DNA of 64,000 nt from CAWDZK01 sp963726615 (GCA_963726615.1 CAVSCX010000003.1:434001-498000), one strand, 5' to 3'. Counted from the first letter of the stretch, positions 33,016 to 44,581 are shown. Notes: generated by a model from the letters alone, not told the origin. Translations and numbers: made by a program.

Positions 33016-33980
33016 CCGACCACTCCGTGATCGACGTTCGGGAGCTGCGGCGTGAGTTCGTCGTACGCCGGTCGGCCGGGCGGCTGCGCCGGACCCGCGA
33101 CGTGGTGGCCGCCGTCGACGGCGTGACCTTCGCCGTCGAGCCCGGCGAGTGCGTCGGTTACATCGGCGCCAACGGCGCCGGCAAGTCGACGACGATCAAG
33201 ATGCTCACCGGCATCCTTGTGCCGACCTCGGGGCACGTCCGGGTCTGCGGCCTCGAACCGGTGGGCGAGCGCACCAGGCTGGCCCGCAGGATCGGCGCCG
33301 TGTTCGGCCAGCGCAGCCAGCTCTGGTGGGACCTGCCGCTGCACGAGTCGTTCCGGCTGCTGGCGGCCATCCACCGGCTGCCGGCGCCCGCGTGGCAGCC
33401 ACGACTGGACGAGTGCGTCGCGCTGCTCGAGATGGAGCCGTTCCTCGACACCCCGGTGCGGCAGCTCTCGCTGGGACAGCGGATGCGCGGAGAGGTGACC
33501 GCCGCCCTGCTGCACTCCCCCGACCTGCTCGTGCTGGACGAGCCCACGATCGGCCTCGACCTGCTGAGCAAGGAGCGACTTCGCGGGTTCCTTGTCCGGG
33601 AACGCGCCGAGCGCGGCACGACAGTGCTGCTCACCACGCACGACCTGCCCGACATCGAACGCCTCTGCGACCGCATCCTGGTCGTCGACCACGGCCGGGT
33701 CGCGTTCGACGGCACCCTTCCCGGCCTGGTCGCCCGGGTCGGCGCCGAGCGCGTCCTGACAGTCGACCTGGTCGAGCCCGGGCCGCCCCTGACCGACGTA
33801 CCGGGAACCACGCTGCGCGAGGTGGAGGCCGACGGGCTGCGGCAGCACCTCGCGTTCCGCGCCGAGCAGACAAGCGCGGCCGCCGTCGTGGCCGCCGTGT
33901 CCGCCCGGGCCGAGCTGCGCGACCTCACCATCGCCGAGCCCGACATCGAGGACGTCGTCCGCCGCCTCTACCTGTCGTGA
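33012..33980 (+). CDS. ABC transporter ATP-binding protein
   Basis: 322 residues. Walker A GANGAGKST, the Q-loop GQRSQLWWD, signature LSLGQRMRGEV, Walker B LLVLDEPTIGLD and the His switch TTHDLPD are all intact. The Q-loop QLWWDLPLHESF is diagnostic for ATPases that partner the ABC-2 permease pairs encoded directly upstream. The C-terminal 80 residues are an extra domain ending VVRRLYLS. GTG start overlaps the previous stop (GTGA). Third and last gene of this exporter unit. Confidence 0.9.
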   Translation: MTDHSVIDVRELRREFVVRRSAGRLRRTRDVVAAVDGVTFAVEPGECVGYIGANGAGKSTTIKMLTGILVPTSGHVRVCGLEPVGERTRLARRIGAVFGQRSQLWWDLPLHESFRLLAAIHRLPAPAWQPRLDECVALLEMEPFLDTPVRQLSLGQRMRGEVTAALLHSPDLLVLDEPTIGLDLLSKERLRGFLVRERAERGTTVLLTTHDLPDIERLCDRILVVDHGRVAFDGTLPGLVARVGAERVLTVDLVEPGPPLTDVPGTTLREVEADGLRQHLAFRAEQTSAAAVVAAVSARAELRDLTIAEPDIEDVVRRLYLS

Positions 33981-34133
33981 GTCCGGGCTGGCGACGCCCG
34001 GCCTCGCCCGCATCATGGGATACGTCTCGGGGCGCAGGCTACCCGCCACAGTTGCTCTCCGACGATGCGGATGTTGGGCCGCCGAGTCACTCGGATCATG
34101 AAAGCCGGTGTCGCGAACCGTACGCTCGTGACC

Positions 34134-34913
34134 ATGCCGGACGACAGTTGGGCGGCGCTGGCGGACCCGTTCGTGGACGGCGCCTACGCCACGGTGAAGG
34201 GCCAGGTGCGGACCTTCGTGATGCACCAGCAGCTCCTCCGACACCTGCCTGAGCCCCCGGCCACGGTGCTTGATGTCGGCGGTGGCGCCGCCCACCAATC
34301 CCTGCCGCTGGCACGCCTCGGATACCGGGTCACGCTCGTGGATCCCTCCGAGGCGATGCTCGCCAAGGCCGACCGGCGCATCGCCGCCGAACCCGAGGAG
34401 GTGCGCCGCCACGTTCGGCTCGTCCAGGCCGACGGCCGCGAGGCCGACACTGTCACCGGTGGGGAGGAGTTCGCCGCCGTCCTCTGCCACGGCGTGCTGA
34501 TGTACCTCGACGAACCCGCGGCCATGATCGACGCCCTGTGCCGATGCGTCGAGCCAGGTGGCCTCGTCTCGCTGATGGCGCTGAACGCGAAGACGCTGGC
34601 GGTGCTCCCCGCGCTCGAGCGCCGCTGGACCGAAGCCCTCGCAGCCTTCGACGCCGAACGCGAGCGTGGGGTCCTCGGCACCGAGACGAGAGCCGACACG
34701 GTCGAGGACCTCTCGCGCCGGCTGAGACAGCGAGGCGTCGAACCGCTCGCGTGGTACGGCGTGTGGCTCTTCTCGGACTGGCTGGACCTCCTCCCCGAGA
34801 CGACCGACGTGACCGCAGTGAGCGCCGTCGAGCTCGAGGCCGCCCAGCGAGACCCGTACCGGCAGCTCAGCCGGGTCTTCCACCTCGTCGGCCGGGCCCA
34901 GGCGGGCCGGTGA
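34134..34913 (+). CDS. SAM-dependent methyltransferase
   Basis: 259 residues. Motif I is VLDVGGGAAHQSLPLARLG, followed by VTLVDPSEAMLAKAD, VRLVQADGRE, and the motif LCHGVLMYLDEPAAMIDALC. This order resembles CmoM/SmtA-type methyltransferases of tRNA or small molecules. The C-terminal half (RLRQRGVEPLAWYGVWLFSD) is also like that group. ATG at 34134 follows TACGCT (34120-34125) at a distance that would make the mRNA leaderless. The gene stands alone between the exporter unit and the convergent clpC; a strong terminator follows. Confidence 0.82.
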   Translation: MPDDSWAALADPFVDGAYATVKGQVRTFVMHQQLLRHLPEPPATVLDVGGGAAHQSLPLARLGYRVTLVDPSEAMLAKADRRIAAEPEEVRRHVRLVQADGREADTVTGGEEFAAVLCHGVLMYLDEPAAMIDALCRCVEPGGLVSLMALNAKTLAVLPALERRWTEALAAFDAERERGVLGTETRADTVEDLSRRLRQRGVEPLAWYGVWLFSDWLDLLPETTDVTAVSAVELEAAQRDPYRQLSRVFHLVGRAQAGR

Positions 34914-34957
34914 GAGGGCGGGTGGCCCGCCACCCCTGAACTCGTCGGGGACGGCGA

Positions 34958-34988
34958 AGGCCCCGACCGATCGTGACTGTCGGGGCCT
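34958..34988. terminator. Bidirectional terminator between methyltransferase and clpC
   Basis: AGGCCCCGAC and GTCGGGGCCT form a perfect 10-bp stem with an 11-base loop. It lies between two convergent genes, 45 bases after one stop and 18 before the other, so it can serve both. Confidence 0.75.
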
Positions 34989-35006
34989 CCGGCGTACTGC
35001 GGGCTG

Positions 35007-37511
<2,505 letters not shown>

Positions 37512-37630
37512 GTGCTGCGCTCCTCACGAGAGCGGTCGGGCAGGTGGTGCGACCCCCGCTGTGGCAGGTCACCTGTCCCTCGCATGCTAGTCCGCACGCC
37601 GACCGATCTTGCTGTCTGTCACCCATCCGA

Positions 37631-37647
37631 GATCCGTTCGGCGGATC
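37631..37647. other. Inverted repeat in the clpC upstream region
   Basis: GATCCG and CGGATC flank TTCGG, 120 bases upstream of the clpC start. It may be a regulator site (ClgR-type control of clpC is known in actinobacteria) or only a local hairpin. TAGCAT on the minus strand at 37584-37589 could be a -10 box for clpC, but no good -35 is seen. The rest of the gap 37512-37776 holds nothing else I can support. Confidence 0.3.
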
Positions 37648-37776
37648 CCGGTACTCCGTAGTCGGTTCCAACTGCCCCCGACCTGACGGTGTTCCGGCAG
37701 GAGCCTGCGGCCCGGTACGCCGGCAGCGAACGCGGCCCGAGCGCCGGGACCGGACGCCGGGGTGCACAATCGAGCG

Positions 37777-38379
37777 GTGCCCGAGGTCGTCCGCTGCCCG
37801 CCCAGCGGGCGGGACCGGGCCCTGGGCACCGTCGTCGCGGCCTTCGCGGCCGACCCGCTGCTGCGCTGGGTCTGGCCCTCGGACCCACGCTACGACACCT
37901 GTGCGCCCGCCTTCTTCGGCCTGCTGATCGACATCCGGCTCGAGGCAGGCGAGGTGTGGACGGCGGACGGCGGGGCGGCGGTGGCGATGTGGGACCCGCC
38001 CGGGGGGCTGTACCAGGAGGTGCCCGGAGAGCGCTGGGCTGCCGTCCAGCAGGGCTTCAGTGAGCGCGAGCGTGCCGCCTGGGCCGCCTACGACGGGGCG
38101 ATGTCGGTGCCCGGGGACGCCGGCCCGCACTGGTACCTGGGCGTGCTCGCCACCGAGCCGGCCAGGCAGGGCCAGGGGCTCGGCCGCGAAGTCGCCGCCC
38201 CGATGCTTGCCGCGGCCGACCGGGCCCGGCTCCCGACGTACCTGGAGACCGCGAGCGAGAGCAACGTCGCCGTCTACCGCCGGCTGGGCTTCGAGCCGGT
38301 CCGGGACGTCAGGATGCCCGACGGCGGGCCGACCTGCTGGCTGATGCGGCGCGCGCCGCGAGAGGTGGCTGCGCCGTGA
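37777..38379 (+). CDS. GNAT family N-acetyltransferase
   Basis: 200 residues. The GNAT core shows HWYLGVLATEPARQGQGLGREVAAPML with the acetyl-CoA loop QGQGLG, followed by LETASESNVAVYRRLGFEPV, the typical last helix and strand. The N-terminal half (AVPEVVRCPP, AFAADPLLRWVWP) marks a subgroup with a longer N-terminus, often annotated as acting on unknown small molecules. GTG at 37777 follows CACAAT at 37765-37770 by six bases, which suggests a leaderless mRNA. Its stop overlaps the start of the SDR-like gene (GTGA), so the two are cotranscribed. Confidence 0.82.
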   Translation: MPEVVRCPPSGRDRALGTVVAAFAADPLLRWVWPSDPRYDTCAPAFFGLLIDIRLEAGEVWTADGGAAVAMWDPPGGLYQEVPGERWAAVQQGFSERERAAWAAYDGAMSVPGDAGPHWYLGVLATEPARQGQGLGREVAAPMLAAADRARLPTYLETASESNVAVYRRLGFEPVRDVRMPDGGPTCWLMRRAPREVAAP

Positions 38380-39050
38380 AGGAGTCCTTCGGGCGGGAGG
38401 TGCTCGTCGTGGTGGCCGCGGGTCCGGGGCTCGGGCGGGCGGTCGCCCTGCGTTTCGCCCGCGCGGGCGCCGCGGTCGGCCTGCTGGCCCGGTCGACGGA
38501 CCGGCTCGACGACCTGGTGGCCGAGGTCTCGGCAGCCGGTGCACCCGCGGTCGCCACCGCGGCGGCCGACGTCGGCGACGAGGCGGCGCTGCGCCCGGCG
38601 ATTGCCGCGCTGCGCCGTGAGCTCGGCGAGGCCACCGCGCTCGTCTACAACGGCTCCGCGTACGTCGAGGGCGGGGTCACGGACCTGGCGCCGGACCGAC
38701 TCAGACTGGCGGTCGACGTCGGCGTCGTAGGCGCCCTGGTCTCGGCGCAGGAGGTCGTGCCGGCCATGCGCGCGGCCGGGCGGGGGAGCGTGCTGCTCAC
38801 CGGCAGCATCGCGGCCGACCGGGCCTCGACCAGCGCCGCCGCGGTCGGGATCGCGAAGTCGGGGCTGCGCAGCCTGGCCCGGTCGCTGCACAAGGAGGTC
38901 GCCCGCGATGGCGTCCGGGTGACGACGGTGACAATCGACGGCGTCCTCGCCGGCCCGAAGGCGCTCGACGTCGACGCGATCGCCGACCTCTACTGGCGGC
39001 TGCACACCCAGGACGACCCTCCGCCCGACGTCGTGACGTTCCCCACCTGA
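38376..39050 (+). CDS. SDR-like protein lacking the catalytic Tyr
   Basis: 224 residues with a Rossmann fold: VVVAAGPGLGRAVALRFA (cofactor loop), GLLARSTDRLDDL, the LVYNGSAYVEGG strand and VLLTGSIAADRAST. In SDR enzymes a Tyr stands four residues before the active Lys; here that position in SAAAVGIAKSGLR is Val, with the Lys present. The acid/base Tyr is thus missing, so normal dehydrogenase activity is doubtful, although cofactor binding seems intact. GTG start overlaps the GNAT stop. Function could be regulatory or a divergent reductase. Confidence 0.75.
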   Translation: MKESFGREVLVVVAAGPGLGRAVALRFARAGAAVGLLARSTDRLDDLVAEVSAAGAPAVATAAADVGDEAALRPAIAALRRELGEATALVYNGSAYVEGGVTDLAPDRLRLAVDVGVVGALVSAQEVVPAMRAAGRGSVLLTGSIAADRASTSAAAVGIAKSGLRSLARSLHKEVARDGVRVTTVTIDGVLAGPKALDVDAIADLYWRLHTQDDPPPDVVTFPT

Positions 39051-39092
39051 GGCCGCGGCGTGGCGAGGTCGCTGCCCGGGTAGGCCTCCGTG

Positions 39093-39770
39093 ATGCGTAC
39101 CGTCGTCGTGGCCCTGGTCGTCCTGCTGCTCGCGGCGGTCGGCGCCGACCGGCTGGCCGAGAAGGTCGCGACCGACCGCGCCGAGACCCGGCTCGCGGCG
39201 GAGGGGCTGCGCGACCCACGGGTCGACGTCGGGGGGTTCCCGTTCCTCAGCCAGCTCCTGGCCGGCAGCTACGACGACGTGCGGGTCACCGCGGTGTCAG
39301 TGTCCTCGAGCTCCGGTCGCGCCAGGGACCTCACCGTCACGGCCCGGTCCGTGTCCGTCCCGGGGCAGGACCGGGCGACGGTGGGATCGCTGCGCGCCAC
39401 CGGCCTGGTGACCTACGCCGAGGTGCTGTCGCGGGCCGGGGTGCGCGGGGTCAGGCTCGAACCGGCGGGCGGGGACCGGGTGCGGCTCAGCGGACGGGTC
39501 GACCTGCTCGGCCAGTCCCGCCCGATCGCAGCCGTCGGCCGGGTCCGCGGAACCGGCCGCACCGTCCGCGTGACGCCGGACGAGTTCGAGCTGGACGGCG
39601 AGGCGGTCTCCAGCAGCCGGCTGCTGGCCCAGCTGGACCGGCAGTACAGGCTCGTCTACCGGCTGCCTGACCTTCCGCAGGGCGTCGAGTTCACCGACGT
39701 CCATCCTCGCGCCGACGGCTTCCGCGTGGTGCTCACCGGCACCGACGTGTCCGTCTCGACCGGCGGCTGA
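39093..39770 (+). CDS. LmeA-like phospholipid-binding protein (DUF2993)
   Basis: 225 residues. One N-terminal membrane segment (VVVALVVLLLAAVGADRLA) anchors the protein; the rest is the DUF2993 domain, seen as VDVGGFPFLSQLLAGSYDDV, VSSSSGRARDLTVTA, then the YAEVLSRAGV region and LPDLPQGVEFTDVHPRADG. The GGFPFLxQLxxGxYxxV stretch is the family hallmark. LmeA of mycobacteria binds phospholipid and helps lipomannan elongation on the outer face of the membrane; this one likely has an analogous envelope role. ATG at 39093 with a GTG three bases before it. Convergent with the rhamnose unit. Confidence 0.82.
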   Translation: MRTVVVALVVLLLAAVGADRLAEKVATDRAETRLAAEGLRDPRVDVGGFPFLSQLLAGSYDDVRVTAVSVSSSSGRARDLTVTARSVSVPGQDRATVGSLRATGLVTYAEVLSRAGVRGVRLEPAGGDRVRLSGRVDLLGQSRPIAAVGRVRGTGRTVRVTPDEFELDGEAVSSSRLLAQLDRQYRLVYRLPDLPQGVEFTDVHPRADGFRVVLTGTDVSVSTGG

Positions 39771-39792
39771 GCGACCGCCCGGACGCGCCTCG

Positions 39793-40143
39793 TCAGTCCG
39801 TCGCGCCTCCGGCGGCCGCCAGCTGGCTCTCCAGGTCGAACACCTCGGGCAGCGTCCGCATCGCCTCGTCCGGGCGCCCGTCGAGCCCGACGAAGAACCC
39901 GGCCATCTCGGCCTGCCAGCGGGCGTTCACGTCCGTGCGGGCCATGGCGGCCTGCGCCGCCGCGAAGTCGTCGGTGGCGAGGACCCCGACCAGCAGGCCG
40001 TCCTCGCGCAGGAAGAGCGAGTAGTCGTGCCACCCGGCCGAGTCCAGAGCGCGCAGCATCTCCGGCCAGACGGCCGCGTGCCGGTCGCGGTACTCGTCCA
40101 GCCGGGTCGGGTCGACCTGGAGGGTGAAGCAGACGCGGGGCAC
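39793..40143 (-). CDS. rhaM: L-rhamnose mutarotase
   Basis: 116 residues, a dimeric alpha-beta barrel family. The start VCFTLQVDPTRLDEYRDRH contains the conserved His, then the AVWPEMLRAL helix and the closing ARWQAEMAGFF match RhaM. It interconverts the anomers of L-rhamnose. GTG at 40143 is two bases after the stop of the TIM-barrel gene, so it is the last gene of the rhamnose unit. Longer frames are shadows of that neighbour. Confidence 0.92.
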   Translation of the reverse strand: MPRVCFTLQVDPTRLDEYRDRHAAVWPEMLRALDSAGWHDYSLFLREDGLLVGVLATDDFAAAQAAMARTDVNARWQAEMAGFFVGLDGRPDEAMRTLPEVFDLESQLAAAGGATD

Positions 40144-40144
40144 C

Positions 40145-40993
40145 TCAGCCGGCCAGCCGCTCCGCCATGAACGCCCGGGCGTGGGATGCCAGGTCCACGC
40201 TGTCATCCCAGAGGTTGCGCCACAGGGCGAGCATGGGCGTCAGCTCCGCGCTGACGACGGCGGACGAGAAGCTCTCGAAGGTGACCGGGCCGGCGTAGCC
40301 GACGTCGCGGACCGCGCCGAACAGCTCGTCGAAATTGACGTTCCCGGTGCCGAGATACCCCCGGTGCGACTCGCCGATGTGCAGGTATCGGAACCGGTCA
40401 CCGGTCGCACGCACCGGCTCGGCGAGACCGTTCTCCTCGATGTTCATGTGGTAGCTGTCGAGGTGCACTCCGATGTCGGCGCCGGTCTCGTCGATGAGCG
40501 CAAGCATCTCCGCGGCAGTATTGGCCACATTGGTCTCGTAGCGGTTCACGACCTCGAGCGACAGGTCGAGGCCGGCCTGCGTGCACTCCCCGTGCAGCCA
40601 GGCCATCGACTCCACGCTGTGGCGTCGCGAGAGCGGGGACATGGGCGCGGTGAACTTGCCCATCATCGAGTACACGACGCCGCACAGGTGGGTGGCGCCG
40701 AAGTCGTGCGCCGCCTCCACCGCCGCAGCGAGCAGGTCCCGGCCCCTGGCGACTACCGCCGGGTCCTCGCTGGACACATCGGTGTCCGGGCCCAGGCCGA
40801 GCGAGCAGGTGGCCTGCAGCCCGTTGTCCTCGAGCAGTCGACGGGTCATCTTCGCGTCCACCGACCACGGGTCGAGCAGCGGGATCTCGATGATGTCGAA
40901 CCCGGTCTCGCGAGTCGACTCGATCGCAAGCCTGGCGGACGGCTCGCTCCAGTCCCCCACCCATACCAACGCGTGCACTCCCAGCGGGTTCAT
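40145..40993 (-). CDS. DTE-like sugar isomerase/epimerase of the rhamnose cluster
   Basis: 282 residues, TIM barrel of the D-tagatose 3-epimerase group. The metal-binding set is Glu147 (LSLEVVNR), Asp179 (GVHLDSYHMNIEE), His205 (YLHIGESHRGYLG) and Glu240 (VTFESFS). Around the active site LCGVVYSMMGKF is characteristic. Enzymes of this family act as ketose 3-epimerases; its position between rhaB and rhaM suggests a role in L-rhamnose or a related deoxysugar, such as moving rhamnulose to or from another ketose. The exact reaction is not known. ATG at 40993. Confidence 0.8.
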   Translation of the reverse strand: MNPLGVHALVWVGDWSEPSARLAIESTRETGFDIIEIPLLDPWSVDAKMTRRLLEDNGLQATCSLGLGPDTDVSSEDPAVVARGRDLLAAAVEAAHDFGATHLCGVVYSMMGKFTAPMSPLSRRHSVESMAWLHGECTQAGLDLSLEVVNRYETNVANTAAEMLALIDETGADIGVHLDSYHMNIEENGLAEPVRATGDRFRYLHIGESHRGYLGTGNVNFDELFGAVRDVGYAGPVTFESFSSAVVSAELTPMLALWRNLWDDSVDLASHARAFMAERLAG

Positions 40994-41063
40994 CGGTTCT
41001 CGTCTCCTTCGGTCGGGCGGTGGGGTCGGGATGGTGCTGTCGATGCGGCCGTCGGTCGCGCGG

Positions 41064-42536
41064 TCAGCCGGGATGCGGCACCCGGGCGGCCGCGGCGTCC
41101 CAGGCGGCCCGGTCGCCCGACGGCTCGAACCGGCGTACGTCCTGGGTCGCCCGCAGCAGGGCGCGCAGGCGGGGCAGGTCCCCCGGGACCGCGCCGAGCG
41201 CGCGGGCCTGGACGAGGACGTTGCCCAGCGCCGCCGACTCGACCGGGCCGGCCTCGACGGGGAGCCCGCAGGCGTCGGCGGTGAGCTGGCAGAGAAGCTC
41301 GTTGCGGGCACCGCCGCCGACCAGGTGGATCACCTCGACGTCGTACCCGGCCAGCCGCCTGGCGTCGTCGACGGTGCGACGGTAGGCGAGCGCGAGGCTG
41401 TCGAGCACGCACCGCACGACCTCGGCGCGCGACCCTGGCCTGGGCTGACCGGTGCGGGCGCACACCTGCTCGATCCGCGCCGCCATGTCCCCGGGGTGCA
41501 GGAACAGCGGGTCGTCCGGGTCGATGAGCGTGGTGAACGCCGGGACGTCTGCGGCCTCCGCCAGCAGCGACGGCAGGTCGGCGGGCGTGCCCGCTGCCTC
41601 CCAGGTGCGCAGCGCCTCCTGCAGGATCCAGAGCCCCATGACGTTGCGCAGGTAGCGGACGGTGCCGTCGACACCGAGCTCATTGGTGAAGTTGGCCTGC
41701 CGGCTCTCCTCCGTCAGCACCGGGGCGTCGAGCTCCAACCCGACGAGGGACCAGGTGCCGCACGACACGTAGGCGAACCTCTCGTTGCGGGCCGGTACGC
41801 CGACGACGGCGGAGGCCGTGTCGTGCGACCCGACCTCCCACACCGGCACCGGACCGGTCAGCCCGGTGGCCGCCAGCACCTCAGGGAGCAGCTCACCGAG
41901 CCGGCTGCCCGGTGTCCGGAGCCCCGGCAGGAGGGACGGGGCGACGCCGACGGCGTCGAGCAGCTCGGCCACCCAGGTGCCGGTGCGGACGTCCAGCAGC
42001 CCGGTCGTGGACGCGTTCGTCAGCTCAACCCCCAGCTCGCCGGTCAGCCAGTACCCGAACAGGTCCGGCACGAGCAGCAGGCGGTGCGCGGCGGCGAGCT
42101 GAGGGGTGCCGCGTGCCGCGGCCAGCTGGAAGATCGTGTTGATCGGCAGGAACTGCAGGCCGTTGAGCTGGTAGAGACGCTCCGGTCCCAGGTCGGCGGC
42201 CGTCTTCTCGGCGACCCCGTCGGTGCGCTCGTCGCGGTAGTGCACGGGGTTGCCGAGCAGGGCGCCGGACTCGTCGAGCAGGCCGTAGTCGACCGCCCAG
42301 GCGTCCACGCCCACGCCGTCGAGGCCACCCGACTGCCGTCCGGCCGAACGGAGCCCTTCCACGGTCCCCGCCCACAGCGCGAGGACGTCCCAGTGCAGCG
42401 TCCCGCCGACCCGCACCGGCCGGTTGGGGAACCGCAGCACCTCGGTCAGGTCGAGCCGGTCCGCGTCGACGGCCCCGAGCATGACCCGCCCGCTGGACGC
42501 GCCGAGATCGACAGCGGCGACGCGGACCGCACTCAC
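41064..42536 (-). CDS. rhaB: L-rhamnulokinase
   Basis: 490 residues, FGGY carbohydrate kinase. The N-terminal phosphate loop is VAAVDLGASSGRVMLG, the substrate loop includes GLDGVGVDAWAVDYGLLD, and the C-terminal half has WEVGSHDTASAVVG, the SCGTWSLVGLEL block and VIHLVGGGARNELLCQ. It phosphorylates L-rhamnulose to L-rhamnulose 1-phosphate with ATP, supplying the substrate of the aldolase encoded just upstream. The start GTG at 42536 is 8 bp from the stop of that aldolase gene. Confidence 0.93.
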   Translation of the reverse strand: MSAVRVAAVDLGASSGRVMLGAVDADRLDLTEVLRFPNRPVRVGGTLHWDVLALWAGTVEGLRSAGRQSGGLDGVGVDAWAVDYGLLDESGALLGNPVHYRDERTDGVAEKTAADLGPERLYQLNGLQFLPINTIFQLAAARGTPQLAAAHRLLLVPDLFGYWLTGELGVELTNASTTGLLDVRTGTWVAELLDAVGVAPSLLPGLRTPGSRLGELLPEVLAATGLTGPVPVWEVGSHDTASAVVGVPARNERFAYVSCGTWSLVGLELDAPVLTEESRQANFTNELGVDGTVRYLRNVMGLWILQEALRTWEAAGTPADLPSLLAEAADVPAFTTLIDPDDPLFLHPGDMAARIEQVCARTGQPRPGSRAEVVRCVLDSLALAYRRTVDDARRLAGYDVEVIHLVGGGARNELLCQLTADACGLPVEAGPVESAALGNVLVQARALGAVPGDLPRLRALLRATQDVRRFEPSGDRAAWDAAAARVPHPG

Positions 42537-42544
42537 GCCGGCAC

Positions 42545-44581
42545 CTAGCGGAGGAAGGCGGCGGCCACGCCGGCGTCGACGGGGATGTGCAGACCGGTCG
42601 TGTGCGTGAGGTCGCCGCCGGTCAGGGCGAACACCGCGTTGGCGACGTGCTCGGGCAGGACCTCGCGCTTCAGCAGCGTCCGCTGGGCGTAGTACGCCCC
42701 GAGGTCCTCCTCGGCCACGCCGTAGACGGCGGCGCGCTGGGCGCCCCAGCCGCCTGCGAAGATCCCTGACCCCCGGACCACGCCGTCCGGGTTGATGCCG
42801 TTGACGCGGATCCCGTGCTCTCCGAGCTCGGCGGCGAGCAGCCGGACCTGGTGCGCCTGGTCGGCCTTGGCCGCGCTGTACGCGACGTTGTTGGGCCCGG
42901 CGAACACGGCGTTCTTGCTCGAGATGTAGACGATGTCGCCACCGAGGCCCTGCTCCTGCATGAGGCGCGCGGCCTCCCGCGACACGAGGAAGGAACCCCT
43001 GGCCATCACGTCGTGCTGCAGGTCCCAGTCCGCCTCGGTGGTCTCGAGCAGCGGCTTGGAGATGGACAGGCCCGCGTTGTTCACGACGAGGTCGACCCCG
43101 CCGAAGGCCAGGGCGGCCGCTGCCATCGCGCCGGCGACGGCTGCGGCATCGGTGACGTCGGCGGCGACCGCCACGGCGACGTCACTCGAACCCAGCTCCG
43201 CGGCCACGGTCCTGGCGGAGTCGGCGTCGCGGTCCGCGACCACCACGCAGGCGCCCTCGGCCGCGAGCCGGTGGGCGATGGCCCGGCCGATGCCCGAGCC
43301 CCCACCGGTGACCAGGGCGACCCGGGTCGCCAGCGGCCTCGGCTTCGGCATCCGCGCGAGCTTCGCCTCCTCCAGCGCCCAGTACTCGATGCGGAACTTC
43401 TCCGACTCGTCGATCGGCGCGTACGTCGACACGGACTCTGCCCCGCGCATCACGTTGATGGCGTTGACGTAGAACTCGCCGGCGACGCGAGCTGTCTGCT
43501 TGTTGGCTCCGAAGGAGAACATGCCCACCCCGGGCACCAGCACGACGGCAGGGTCGGCTCCCCGCATCGGCGGGGTCGCGTCGTCGGCGTACCGCTCGTA
43601 GTACTGGCGGTACGCGTCGCGGTACTCGACGTGCAGCTCGCGCAGCCGCGTCACCACCTCGTCCAGCGGTGCGGACGGCGGGAGGTCCAGGACCATCGGC
43701 CGGACCTTGGTGCGCAGGAAGTGGTCCGGGCAGGAGGTGCCGAGGGCAGCGAGCGCGGGGTGCCGTTCCCGCGAGACGAAGTCCAGGACCGGATCCGAGT
43801 CCGTGTAGTGACCGACCTGCGGCCGGTCGGTCGAGGCCAGGCCCCGCAGGACCGGGAACAGGGCGGCGGCCCGGGCCCGGCGCTCCGGCTCGGGCAGCGG
43901 CTCGAGGCCGGGAACCACCGGGCCGAACGGCTCGGGCCGGCCCCGCTCGTCGAGGTAGGTCTGAGCGGCCCGGATGATGTCGAGTGCGTTCTGCTCGCAC
44001 TCCTCGCTGGTGGTCCCCCAGGCCGTGATCCCGTGACCACCGAGGATGACGCCCACGGCCTGCGGGTTCTCCCGCTTGATCGCCGCGATGTCGAGGCCGA
44101 GCTGGAAGCCGGGCCGTCGCCAAGGCACCCACGCGACCCGGTCGCCGAAGACCTCCTTGGTCAGTGCCTCACCGTCGGCGGAGGTGGCGAGCGCGATGCC
44201 CGAGTCCGGGTGGAGGTGGTCGACGTGCGCGGCGTCCACCAGCGCGTGCATGGCGGTGTCGATGGACGGGGCGGCGCCACCGGTCCCGTGCAGGCAGAAG
44301 TCGAAGGCGGCGACCATCTCGTCCTCGCGGTCGACGCCGGGGTAGACGTCGACCATCGACCGCAGCCGGTCGAGGCGGAGCACGGCGAGGCCCTGCTCGG
44401 TGAGAGTGCCCAGGTCACCGCCGGATCCCTTGACCCAGAGCAGCTCGACGTCCTGCGCGGTCACCGGGTCGGTGACAGTGCCCTTCGCGGACGTGTTCCC
44501 ACCCGCATAGTTGGTGTTGCGCGGGTCGGCGCCGAGCCGGTTGCTTCGGGCCACCAGGGCCTCGACCTGTGGGTGTGTCAT
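42545..44581 (-). CDS. rhaEW: Bifunctional rhamnulose-1-phosphate aldolase / SDR dehydrogenase
   Basis: 678 residues in two parts. Residues 1-400 are a class II aldolase domain with zinc ligands in AAHVDHLHPDSG and GHGITAW. Residues about 420-678 are an SDR domain: VALVTGGGSGIGRAIAHRL, VNNAGLSIS, the VYISSKNAVF strand and catalytic YSAAK. The aldolase splits L-rhamnulose 1-phosphate into dihydroxyacetone phosphate and L-lactaldehyde; the SDR part is taken to oxidise lactaldehyde to L-lactate, as shown for RhaEW-type fusions. Both sets of residues are intact here. ATG at 44581, 31 bp from the stop of rhaI. The product L-lactate fits the lutABC genes on the other side of the regulator. Confidence 0.92.
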   Translation of the reverse strand: MTHPQVEALVARSNRLGADPRNTNYAGGNTSAKGTVTDPVTAQDVELLWVKGSGGDLGTLTEQGLAVLRLDRLRSMVDVYPGVDREDEMVAAFDFCLHGTGGAAPSIDTAMHALVDAAHVDHLHPDSGIALATSADGEALTKEVFGDRVAWVPWRRPGFQLGLDIAAIKRENPQAVGVILGGHGITAWGTTSEECEQNALDIIRAAQTYLDERGRPEPFGPVVPGLEPLPEPERRARAAALFPVLRGLASTDRPQVGHYTDSDPVLDFVSRERHPALAALGTSCPDHFLRTKVRPMVLDLPPSAPLDEVVTRLRELHVEYRDAYRQYYERYADDATPPMRGADPAVVLVPGVGMFSFGANKQTARVAGEFYVNAINVMRGAESVSTYAPIDESEKFRIEYWALEEAKLARMPKPRPLATRVALVTGGGSGIGRAIAHRLAAEGACVVVADRDADSARTVAAELGSSDVAVAVAADVTDAAAVAGAMAAAALAFGGVDLVVNNAGLSISKPLLETTEADWDLQHDVMARGSFLVSREAARLMQEQGLGGDIVYISSKNAVFAGPNNVAYSAAKADQAHQVRLLAAELGEHGIRVNGINPDGVVRGSGIFAGGWGAQRAAVYGVAEEDLGAYYAQRTLLKREVLPEHVANAVFALTGGDLTHTTGLHIPVDAGVAAAFLR

